The position numbers were made by a program, and so were the translations under genes. Below are positions 8,869 through 16,009 of a DNA stretch of 64,000 nucleotides, in pieces. The notes beneath the pieces are model-generated. The model saw nothing but the letters and a program-made list of their open reading frames with translations. It did no database searches and was not told where the DNA came from. Positions within the stretch are counted from its first letter, which is position 1. Every line of letters begins with the position of its first letter. Origin of the DNA: Sediminicola sp963974715 (GTDB lineage Bacteria > Bacteroidota > Bacteroidia > Flavobacteriales > Flavobacteriaceae); NCBI GenBank assembly GCA_963974715.1, contig CAXBDK010000007.1, forward strand, positions 186,001-250,000, written 5' to 3'.

Positions 8869-10178
8869 CTCTTTACGTTCCCTTTGCGCTTCGTCCAGAT
8901 CTCGGATAACAACAGCCCTTTTTCCCCTTGGTAATCCCAATTCTTCGGACTGCCTATTACTTGGGAGCCATACACGCCCGAGTGCCCTGAAAACAGGTAT
9001 GCCGCACTACAGGCAATGGCAATGAACACGCCAGCCTCCAAGCCAAAAAGTTCTATTCCCATCACCGTGCAGGCAATGGGGGTATTGGTGGCGCCGGCAA
9101 AGACCGCTACAAACCCCATTCCGGCCAAAAGTCCCATTGGCAACGGAATGAACCAGATAAGCACATTGCCCAGAGTGGCCCCTATGTAAAATAGGGGCGT
9201 GACCTCCCCTCCTTTGAACCCCGCACCCAACGTAAAGGAAGTGAACAGTAATTTTAAAAAAAAGTCGTACGAATTGAGTTCAAAATGAAAGGCATTTACA
9301 ATGGTGGGAATACCAAGTCCTATATATTTTGTGGAGCCTGTCAACAATATGGCAATGGCCAATATGGCCCCTCCCACAACGGGTCGCAATGGCGGATACT
9401 GGATTTTTGACTGGAACAGCTTGCCCCAGAAATGGGTGCTGCGCGAAAAAAACATGGCCACCAGTCCAAAAATAATTCCTGCCAACAAGGCCCATAGCAG
9501 GTTTATGGGATCCATATCCACCACGGCACCAATATCGTAATGGGTATGCGGTACGTCCCATATCCTGCAAAAGTAGTCCGCCAATACGGCGGCCAAAAAA
9601 CTTGGAACGATCGCATCCAATCTGATCCTTCCCAACACCATGACCTCCAACGCAAAGATGCCCCCGGCCAGAGGCGTTCCGAAGACGGATGCGAAGCCTG
9701 CACTGATGCCCGCTATCAACATGATCTTACGATCTCTTTCGGACAACTTGAAAAAATAGGTGAACCGATCGGCTACGGCACCCCCAATTTGTACCGCCGT
9801 TCCCTCCCTACCGGCCGAACCCCCAAAAAGATGGGTTATGAGCGTTCCAAATAGCACCAAGGGGGCCATTCTAAATGGGATGATCTTTTTGGGAGAATGA
9901 AACTCCTCCAGCAAAAGATTGTTTCCCTTAACGACACTGCTACCGTACAAATGGTAGAAAATACCTATAATGAAGCCTCCCAATGGAAGCAAGGCGATTA
10001 TCCATAAATGGGATTCGCGCCAGTTGGTGGCCCAATTCAGGGAAAGTAAAAAAAATGCCGAAATACCTCCTACGATCGCCCCTAAAATGGTGCAGATCAC
10101 GAGCCATTTAAAAAGATATACGAAAGAGGGGATTTGCTCAATTGAGGAAAAAAAATGCTTGGATCTACTGATTTTCAT
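8865..10178 (-). CDS. CLC-F type fluoride/proton antiporter
   Basis: 437 residues from the ATG at 10178; an upstream in-frame TTG at 10211 is less likely. CLC fold with about 10-12 membrane helices. The gating-glutamate motif is GREGTAVQ (Glu about 125). Where Cl- transporters carry GSGIPE this protein has KGNNLLLEE (residues 84-92), and the second half has FKGGEVTPLFYIGATLGN. Both variants mark the fluoride-exporting CLC-F branch. The assignment is strengthened by a fluoride riboswitch in its leader (10221-10272). Role: expels F- in exchange for H+ across the inner membrane, giving fluoride resistance. Product databases often label such proteins only as voltage-gated chloride channels. Confidence 0.88.
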   Translation of the reverse strand: MKISRSKHFFSSIEQIPSFVYLFKWLVICTILGAIVGGISAFFLLSLNWATNWRESHLWIIALLPLGGFIIGIFYHLYGSSVVKGNNLLLEEFHSPKKIIPFRMAPLVLFGTLITHLFGGSAGREGTAVQIGGAVADRFTYFFKLSERDRKIMLIAGISAGFASVFGTPLAGGIFALEVMVLGRIRLDAIVPSFLAAVLADYFCRIWDVPHTHYDIGAVVDMDPINLLWALLAGIIFGLVAMFFSRSTHFWGKLFQSKIQYPPLRPVVGGAILAIAILLTGSTKYIGLGIPTIVNAFHFELNSYDFFLKLLFTSFTLGAGFKGGEVTPLFYIGATLGNVLIWFIPLPMGLLAGMGFVAVFAGATNTPIACTVMGIELFGLEAGVFIAIACSAAYLFSGHSGVYGSQVIGSPKNWDYQGEKGLLLSEIWTKRKGNVKS

Positions 10179-10220
10179 GATGTCTTTTATAAACGGTTCC
10201 ACAGTGGCCAATGGCCGGTA

Positions 10221-10272
10221 ACGTAGATGTCATCAGTTCCAAGGGAACGGTTCAAGGCAGACCTCATTGCCA
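10221..10272 (-). promoter_or_regulatory. fluoride (crcB) riboswitch aptamer
   Basis: Read on the minus strand from 10271. Stem 1 is GGCA-ATGAGGTC-TGCC, followed by linker TTGAACC, stem 2 GTTCC-CTT-GGAAC, then TGATGACATCTAC. This follows the order and conserved bases of the crcB/fluoride aptamer: loop ATGAGG.C, the 3' segment TGATGRC..CTAC, and a loop-to-3'-segment pseudoknot GAGGTC with GACATC (5 of 6 pairs). About 43 bases separate it from the CLC-F start codon. There is no T-rich terminator after it, so control is probably translational or by another mechanism. Confidence 0.85.
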
Positions 10273-10281
10273 AATGAATGT

Positions 10282-10289
10282 CAAAAGTA
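10282..10289 (-). promoter_or_regulatory. candidate -7 box for the riboswitch/CLC-F transcript
   Basis: On the minus strand TACTTTTG fits TAnnTTTG and would start transcription about 4-7 bases upstream of the first aptamer stem. No good TTTG is visible at the -33 position, so the call rests on the -7 box and its placement. Confidence 0.45.
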
Positions 10290-10358
10290 ACATAAAAAAT
10301 TAGAGTCCCACACTCCGTGCACTAAAAAAATCCGTAGCTTTATTTAAAATTTATACCA

Positions 10359-10460
10359 ATGGCAAAAAGTCAGGATGCAAAGAAAAACGTCAAAAAAGAA
10401 CCCCTTTTGACGCCCAAGGAAAAAAAAGAAGCGAAGAGGAACAAAAAATCAAAAAACTAA
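10359..10460 (+). CDS. 33-residue lysine-rich microprotein
   Basis: An ATG at 10359 opens a 33-codon frame ending TAA at 10460. The product starts MAKSQDAKKN and ends KRNKKSKN: about 45% Lys/Arg, no hydrophobic segment, pI clearly basic. From memory, similar short Lys-rich proteins starting MAKSQ are annotated in other Flavobacteriaceae, which suggests a real gene; this needs a search. A nucleic-acid or ribosome association is only a guess from the charge. Confidence 0.6.
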   Translation: MAKSQDAKKNVKKEPLLTPKEKKEAKRNKKSKN

Positions 10461-10499
10461 GGAAGTCCGATGTAACAGCCGCTCTTCCCGGTTCTGGAT

Positions 10500-10530
10500 T
10501 TTGGACCATACGGTCATTGTACTATTTTTG
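10500..10530 (+). promoter_or_regulatory. Bacteroidota-type promoter upstream of sanA
   Basis: TTTG (10500-10503), 19 bases, TATTTTTG (10523-10530). The start would be near 10537, giving a leader of about 125 bases before the sanA ATG. Confidence 0.5.
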
Positions 10531-10662
10531 TTTTTAAAAATTGAAATTGCCTGCAACCCAAGCCTAGGCGGTAGATACCGTTTAAATTGACCCATCAATG
10601 TTGCGACTGCATACCGTCTTAGCTTTTTATTACCTTTGGCCATATCATTAAGTACCTTTCCC

Positions 10663-11298
10663 ATGAAGAAGAAATTGCTGTTCCTGGCCATCGGGATCTT
10701 GGTCGTCTTGGGAATTGTATTGGGCCTCTGCAACCATATCATTAGTTATACGGCCCGAGATAAAATATATGACGATCTGGCCTCCATTCCCAAAAACAAG
10801 GTAGGACTGGTACTTGGCACTGCAAAAAAACTTACGACCGGAGGTCCCAATCCGTATTACACCAACAGAATAAAGGCAACCCTTTCACTTTACAGGGCGG
10901 GTAAGATCGATTTTGTACTGGTGAGCGGGGATAATGGCAGTCAATATTACAATGAGCCAGGCTCGATCAAAAAGGATCTGGTGGCAGGGGGCATTCCGGA
11001 GAACAGGATCATTTTGGATTATGCAGGCTTCCGCACACTGGATTCCATGGTCAGGGCCAAATATGTCTTTGGCCTCAAAAGTGTGACGGTCATATCACAA
11101 CAGTTCCACAATGAGCGGGCCATTTTCCTTGCCGAGCGAAAGGGCCTTAAAGCGGTGGGCTACAATGCTACCGATATTTCGGGCAGTGACGGGCTAAAGG
11201 TCAGGTCCAGGGAGTATTTTGCCAGGGTAAAGGTCTTCGTAGACCTTGTGTTCAATACACAACCAAAATTTTATGGGGAAAGGATCTATATAGAATAG
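10663..11298 (+). CDS. sanA: SanA/YdcF-family (DUF218) membrane-anchored protein
   Basis: 211 residues from the ATG at 10663; a TTG at 10636 in frame is not needed. One N-terminal membrane helix (about residues 4-24) is followed by a DUF218 domain: VGLVLGTAK, PNPYYTNRI, FVLVSGDN, LDYAGFRTLDS and ISQQFHNERA. This is closer to SanA than to YdcF or ElyC. SanA homologues in enterobacteria affect envelope permeability to vancomycin at high temperature; the chemical activity is unknown. The gene follows its own promoter and is monocistronic. Confidence 0.85.
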   Translation: MKKKLLFLAIGILVVLGIVLGLCNHIISYTARDKIYDDLASIPKNKVGLVLGTAKKLTTGGPNPYYTNRIKATLSLYRAGKIDFVLVSGDNGSQYYNEPGSIKKDLVAGGIPENRIILDYAGFRTLDSMVRAKYVFGLKSVTVISQQFHNERAIFLAERKGLKAVGYNATDISGSDGLKVRSREYFARVKVFVDLVFNTQPKFYGERIYIE

Positions 11299-11431
11299 GG
11301 ATGCTGGAAAACTAAAAAACCTTCTTATGTCACCCCATTGCTATCCTACGATCACTGATTTTACAAAATATCGGGAAAAATAAATCCAGAGCAAAAAAAA
11401 GCTAAATTAGTTCCTAAAACCGACCCTCTAA

Positions 11432-12679
11432 ATGCCACCGATAAGAACCCTTCTGAAAAACTTGGGACCTGGCCTTTTATTTGCGAGTATGGCCATAGGA
11501 ACTTCCCATCTTGTACTGTCCACCAAAGCTGGTGCACAATATGGATGGATCATGGTAATCCCGATCATTTTGGCAAACCTCCTTAAATATCCCTTTTTTG
11601 AATTCGGGGTTCGCTACACCATTGTAACCAACAAATCCATCATAGAAGGCTACCGCAACCGCGGTAAGGGCTATTTTTGGTTTTATGCCTTTATGACCCT
11701 AATTTCAATATTTACCATTTTGGCCACACTCTACGTGGTTACGGCAGGTCTCTTTATAAATCTTTTTGGTATAAGGGAACTGCCGGTCCATATGGCGGCT
11801 TTGGGATTGTTCGCGTTTATCAGCGCCCTGTTGATCGTGGGCAAGTATCAATTTTTGGAATCTTCCTTAAAATTGGTAGTTTCCATCCTCTTTTTGGCAC
11901 TGCTTATCACCACGGTTCTGGTTGTATCCAAAGGGGGAGCGGTCCCTTCCCCAGGCTTTGAAGCTCCCGCAATATTTGATGAAGTTGGGGTACTGTTCCT
12001 GATCGGCCTGATCGGATGGATGCCGACCGCCGTAGAAACCTCCAGTTGGATAAGTTTATGGACTTTGGAAAAGGTAAAGGTGAGCAATAAAATACTTCCT
12101 TTGGTGGAAGCCTTGCAGGAATTTCGTGTGGGGTATATGCTTACCGCCCTTTTGGCCCTTTTCTTCATGATCATCGGTTGGTTGACCCTCTACGGAACCA
12201 ATACGGCCATCAGTGGCAATGCCGTGACTTTCTCCGATCAGTTGGTGCAACTCTTCACTGCCCATATTGGGTCATGGACCTATCCCCTGATCGCCACAGC
12301 GGCTTTTGCCACTATGTTCAGTACCTGTATAACCGCCCATGATGCCCTTGCCAGGGTCAGTTTGGATATAGTTGGATTCATTTCGCCCAAAGTAAAGGCC
12401 AACAGGCCCAATTTTGCCTTGGCGGTACTGCTTTTGGCAACGATCAATTTTGCCGTTGTCCGACTATTTAGTGCCAACATGGGGCAATTGGTTGCGGTGG
12501 CCACCTTTATTTCCTTTGTACTGGCGCCATTGATCGGTTACATGAACCTACGGAACGTGATGAGCAACGACCTTCCCTTGGCCTACAGACCGAAAAGGGG
12601 ACTTCGTACGCTAACATATATCGGGATAATTTTCCTTTCCCTATTCGCTTTTTATTATTGCTGGATACTCCTGCAATAA
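11432..12679 (+). CDS. Nramp-fold transporter without the canonical metal-binding motifs
   Basis: 415 residues with about 11 membrane helices. The N-terminus GPGLLFASMAIGTSHLVLST aligns with TM1 of Nramp/MntH, but the invariant DPGN is replaced by AIGTSH. The TM6 region reads GWMPTAVETSSW where Mn2+/Fe2+ transporters have the MPHN motif. The Asp, Asn and Met/His metal-ligand set is therefore incomplete (only the Met-Pro of TM6 remains). It belongs to the Nramp superfamily (APC/LeuT fold), but Mn2+ transport should not be assumed; the substrate is unknown. Monocistronic, with no metal riboswitch in the leader. Confidence 0.75.
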   Translation: MPPIRTLLKNLGPGLLFASMAIGTSHLVLSTKAGAQYGWIMVIPIILANLLKYPFFEFGVRYTIVTNKSIIEGYRNRGKGYFWFYAFMTLISIFTILATLYVVTAGLFINLFGIRELPVHMAALGLFAFISALLIVGKYQFLESSLKLVVSILFLALLITTVLVVSKGGAVPSPGFEAPAIFDEVGVLFLIGLIGWMPTAVETSSWISLWTLEKVKVSNKILPLVEALQEFRVGYMLTALLALFFMIIGWLTLYGTNTAISGNAVTFSDQLVQLFTAHIGSWTYPLIATAAFATMFSTCITAHDALARVSLDIVGFISPKVKANRPNFALAVLLLATINFAVVRLFSANMGQLVAVATFISFVLAPLIGYMNLRNVMSNDLPLAYRPKRGLRTLTYIGIIFLSLFAFYYCWILLQ

Positions 12680-12768
12680 GGCTTCAGCCGACCCTTAAAA
12701 TGGTTTGATGGCCGCAAAACTTGATATTTTGGCCAGAAATTACGACCTTTGTGCTCTTATGAGGGAAA

Positions 12769-12837
12769 TTTATGGGAGGTTCCATGCTTATTTCCAGCCC
12801 TCGGGACATTCCACGTTCCACCCACCTCCCAAATAAA
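12769..12837. repeat. long inverted repeat between the Nramp-like gene and the 63-aa gene
   Basis: TTTATGGGAGGT (12769-12780) can pair with ACCTCCCA-AA-TAAA (12824-12837), with two bulged bases. It is nested inside a second inverted repeat, AATGGTTTG (12699-12707) with CAAACCATT (12849-12857), which continues with CCGAC (12688-12692) and GTCGG (12861-12865). The whole spacer could thus fold into a large structure. Confidence 0.4.
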
Positions 12838-12883
12838 CGACCGATCGGCAAACCATTGGAGTCGGTCAAAATAAAAACGCATA

Positions 12884-13075
12884 ATGAAACTGATACACGT
12901 CGTTAGGACTACCAAAAACGAGAAGCGCTATACGGAAAAAATGGGGAATTTTTACACAAAGGTCACCTATATCAAAAAAGCCTTTTTCGGCATCCCCTTA
13001 CGTACGGTGCACAAATATCGCGAAACCTATTACGGTAAGGTAAAGGATTGCCAAAGCTGTGAACTTTCAAGATAG
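12884..13075 (+). CDS. hypothetical 63-residue protein with a C-terminal CxxC
   Basis: A basic protein of 63 residues, starting MKLIHVVRTTKNEK and ending in GKVKDCQSCELSR. It has no signal peptide or membrane helix. The CQSC pair near the end could bind a metal or form a disulfide. Start and stop fit the gap neatly: 5 bases separate its stop from that of the convergent OmpA-family gene. I do not recognise a family; the coding call rests on composition and the tight fit. Confidence 0.55.
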   Translation: MKLIHVVRTTKNEKRYTEKMGNFYTKVTYIKKAFFGIPLRTVHKYRETYYGKVKDCQSCELSR

Positions 13076-13080
13076 TAGTT

Positions 13081-15006
13081 TCAAAAGAGCAGATCGTAGT
13101 TTAGCACAACGATGAGAGATCGATCGTTCTGTTGGTGCAGCATTTCGAGACAATACACACCATTGGTACAATTGTTCAGGATTTTGTCCTCCCCATATCC
13201 GACCGTATAAAGGATATTTGAAGTGGAGACCCCATTGTCCAATAGATATTTTTTGATGGCATCCGCCCGTTGTTGGGACAATTTAAAATTGGTACTGCTT
13301 CCGCCACGGCTATCGGTATGTGATTCAATGCGCAACTGAAGTTTGGGAAAATCCTTGACAGCTGCGACCACTTTGTCCAATTCTCCAGCTATTTCAGGTG
13401 TTATGGTGCTTTTAGACCTATCAAACAAGAATTTGTTCAATTTTATAACGGTCTGCCCTTCCTTTTCGGCGATCAGATCTTCCAATTGCGTAAGTGAAAT
13501 ATTTAACCTGCCATTGTTCACGGCTTGCAGGGACTTTCCGTCCAAGGCCTTGGTAAAGCTGGAGAAACGTTCCTTTGCTGCCCCCACCAAAATGGAATCA
13601 CGCCATGGAATTTCCAAATGGTACTGTCCATTTTCACTGGTGTATACCTCTTTTAAAAGTTCCATTTGTATGTCATATACCCTTACCGCCGCCCTATCAA
13701 TGGCAGTTCCAGACGGTTTGGCGACGGTACCGCTCAATACCAGTGTTTTTAGACCGGGTTTTTCGGACACGCTAAAACTATAGATATCGTCCTTTCCCTT
13801 ACCCCCTTCCCTATTGGAGGCAAAATAGCCCATCAATCCACCGGTTGAACTGTCCTTTATGATAAATCCAAAATCATCATAAGTGGAATTTATCTCCCTT
13901 CCCAAGTTAACGGGAATACTGAAGCTGTCGTCTGGCATAAGATTGGACCTATATATGTCCATACCGCCCAGCCCATAAAAGACATCTGAAGAGAAATAAA
14001 GACTGTTATCGAACACGAAAGGAGCGATCTCGTTCCCGGCCGTATTGATCCTAGGTCCCAAATTTACCGGGGCGGACATGATCTGCCCCTGGTTGGTATA
14101 CACATAATATATATCGGTACCTCCGTAGCTATCCCCAAAATTTGCAGAGAAATACAATTTTCCCGTGGGTGCATCGTAAAATGGATAGTAAAAGGAAGTT
14201 CCCAAATCTCTTAGCAAATATTTGAACACCCCTTTTTGATCCACCATTCCAATGGCCAAGGCATTCTTTCCATTTTCATCAAAAGACAGCTCGCCATCTT
14301 CCGCATTGGACAACATATAAAAGATGCTTTCCAGTTCTTGGGAATAAAAGGGCGTGGCCTCATGGAATTTTGATGGGGGCATATCGTTAAAGGCATTGGC
14401 GTTAAGGATATCCCCATTTTGGGAAACCCTTCCTATAAAAATATCCATAAAGGACTCTCCGGAAGGAATGTAAAGATCTTTGGATTTTTGGCTCCGAGAG
14501 GAAGTAAATAGCAGTTTCTCCCCATAAAATGTAGGTGAAAAGTCGGCCTGCGCACTATTTCCCCTAATATTGAGAATTTCATATTTTAGACCATCGCCTC
14601 CGTCAGAATCCAAAAGTTCCGCATTAAAGTTGGCATTCTCGATCCATTCGGCGGGCAATAGCGCCTTTTTGGTAGCAAGATAGGCATTTACCCGTTCCAT
14701 TCCATCCGTTCTGGCGATGGACAATAGCATTTTATTGAAATTGTGGTTGGAGAGCGTAGAATCCCTTTTGTACACAAGGGTATAGGTGGTTGCGGCGTTT
14801 TTATAATCGCCCGTTTTGAGATAGGCATCCGCCAGATTCAGATATTGTTGGTTATCAAGCTGCGTTTTGGCCATTTCCTTTTTGTATTCAGCTATGGCCT
14901 GCTTATAGGCATACCCAAAGAACAGGTTGTCCGCCTTGGATTTTTTATCCTGTCCGAAGCAGCTGATGGTAAGTAAAAAAAACAAAACCAGTATCCTTAA
15001 TTCCAT
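13081..15006 (-). CDS. OmpA-family protein with TPR, PD40 repeats and carboxypeptidase-like domain
   Basis: 641 residues. Order: signal peptide ending SCFGQ, TPR-like helices (about 25-110), WD40-like/PD40 beta-propeller repeats (about 160-400, with SSRSQKSKDLYI and YFASNREGGKGKDDIY), a carboxypeptidase-regulatory/CNA-like domain (about 415-500), and an OmpA C-terminal peptidoglycan-binding domain (about 525-641, LRIESHTDSRGG and LSQQRADAIKKYL). Such proteins (PorE-like architecture) tether outer-membrane machinery to peptidoglycan. It is the last gene of the adhesin-PorP/SprF operon, 12 bases after the porP/sprF gene, so a role in secreting or anchoring that adhesin is inferred. Confidence 0.85.
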   Translation of the reverse strand: MELRILVLFFLLTISCFGQDKKSKADNLFFGYAYKQAIAEYKKEMAKTQLDNQQYLNLADAYLKTGDYKNAATTYTLVYKRDSTLSNHNFNKMLLSIARTDGMERVNAYLATKKALLPAEWIENANFNAELLDSDGGDGLKYEILNIRGNSAQADFSPTFYGEKLLFTSSRSQKSKDLYIPSGESFMDIFIGRVSQNGDILNANAFNDMPPSKFHEATPFYSQELESIFYMLSNAEDGELSFDENGKNALAIGMVDQKGVFKYLLRDLGTSFYYPFYDAPTGKLYFSANFGDSYGGTDIYYVYTNQGQIMSAPVNLGPRINTAGNEIAPFVFDNSLYFSSDVFYGLGGMDIYRSNLMPDDSFSIPVNLGREINSTYDDFGFIIKDSSTGGLMGYFASNREGGKGKDDIYSFSVSEKPGLKTLVLSGTVAKPSGTAIDRAAVRVYDIQMELLKEVYTSENGQYHLEIPWRDSILVGAAKERFSSFTKALDGKSLQAVNNGRLNISLTQLEDLIAEKEGQTVIKLNKFLFDRSKSTITPEIAGELDKVVAAVKDFPKLQLRIESHTDSRGGSSTNFKLSQQRADAIKKYLLDNGVSTSNILYTVGYGEDKILNNCTNGVYCLEMLHQQNDRSLIVVLNYDLLF

Positions 15007-15018
15007 GTTGCCGTATTT

Positions 15019-16002
15019 TTAGAAAAACCTTGGGGAATCTATCTGTTTCGGTTTTCCCTTAATCTTATAATTGTCGTTCTTGCCCTTGTTGCCACCTCCC
15101 AGATAGAATTTTAATATGATCTCATGGGAGCCGTTATTGTACTCTCCAAGGCCATTTGTATTGTAATCATAGGAATAGCCCATAAAAATACCATTCGATA
15201 CCTGTACCCCTGCCAAGCCACTGACCGCATTGTCCCATCTATAGGACGCCCCTACGGTAACCACATCACTGATCAAAAAGTTAGTGGAAACGTTTACGTT
15301 GAGCGGAGATCCCTGTAAGTAATTTAGTAGCACGGCCGGTTTAAACTTCAATCCTTCCGAAAGATCGAAGACATACCCCCCGATAAAATTAAACTGGACC
15401 TTATCTTCCACAATGGTCGCCACCTCATCATCATAGATGTCATTGGTCAAAAAGTTGGGAACGGACAGCCCAAGATACCAATCTTCGGCATACATAAAGA
15501 GACCAGCGCCCAAGGTAGGATAAAATTTATTGATGTTCTGCCCGTTCAAGACCGGTTCGTTCGGGTTTTGAAAAGATCCCTTGGAAAAATCGACATCCAA
15601 TAGCGAACCTCCAGCGTCCATACCAAAGGACAACTTTGTGCCTTCCGAAAGTTGTACCTGGTACGAATATGCAAGGTCAAAATAGGTTTGTGAGGATGGT
15701 CCCAATCGATCGTTCACCACATTAAGGCCCAACCCGCTCTTCCCGTTGGAAAAAGGAATGTTGGTCCCAAAACGAATAGTGGTCGGTGCCCCGTCGATGT
15801 CTATCCATTGGGCCCTGTACAACCCCGCGATCTCCATTTTTTCTACGGATCCTACATAGGCCGGGTTAAAACTTCCGATATTGTACATGTACTGGGTATA
15901 TTGTGGTTCCTTTTGGGCATGGGCGGAAGTAGTGGCGAATAGCCACATCCCGATTCCCATCAGAAAATAAATACGCTTTAAGCTGCCCGATGTATAAAAC
16001 AT
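15019..16002 (-). CDS. PorP/SprF family type IX secretion outer membrane protein
   Basis: 327 residues. A signal peptide ends near TTSAHA; the mature start KEPQYTQYMYNIGSFNPAYVGS is the hallmark of the PorP/SprF family, followed by a beta-barrel-like pattern and a polar tail. The gene lies 7 bases after a gene for a protein with a type-B C-terminal sorting domain. In Flavobacterium johnsoniae such PorP/SprF partners are needed for secretion and surface attachment of their neighbouring type-B substrate (SprF for SprB). The same job is inferred here. Confidence 0.9.
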   Translation of the reverse strand: MFYTSGSLKRIYFLMGIGMWLFATTSAHAQKEPQYTQYMYNIGSFNPAYVGSVEKMEIAGLYRAQWIDIDGAPTTIRFGTNIPFSNGKSGLGLNVVNDRLGPSSQTYFDLAYSYQVQLSEGTKLSFGMDAGGSLLDVDFSKGSFQNPNEPVLNGQNINKFYPTLGAGLFMYAEDWYLGLSVPNFLTNDIYDDEVATIVEDKVQFNFIGGYVFDLSEGLKFKPAVLLNYLQGSPLNVNVSTNFLISDVVTVGASYRWDNAVSGLAGVQVSNGIFMGYSYDYNTNGLGEYNNGSHEIILKFYLGGGNKGKNDNYKIKGKPKQIDSPRFF

Positions 16003-16009
16003 AGTCCTA

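Noticed and set aside
10179..10211. TTG start giving an 11-residue longer CLC-F protein
   Set aside because: The ATG at 10178 fits the family start better and leaves room for the riboswitch leader.
12684..12869. 61-codon minus-strand frame in the spacer after the Nramp-like gene
   Set aside because: It spans the inverted repeats discussed above, has no recognisable domain or promoter, and its frame is explained equally well by the symmetry of the spacer.
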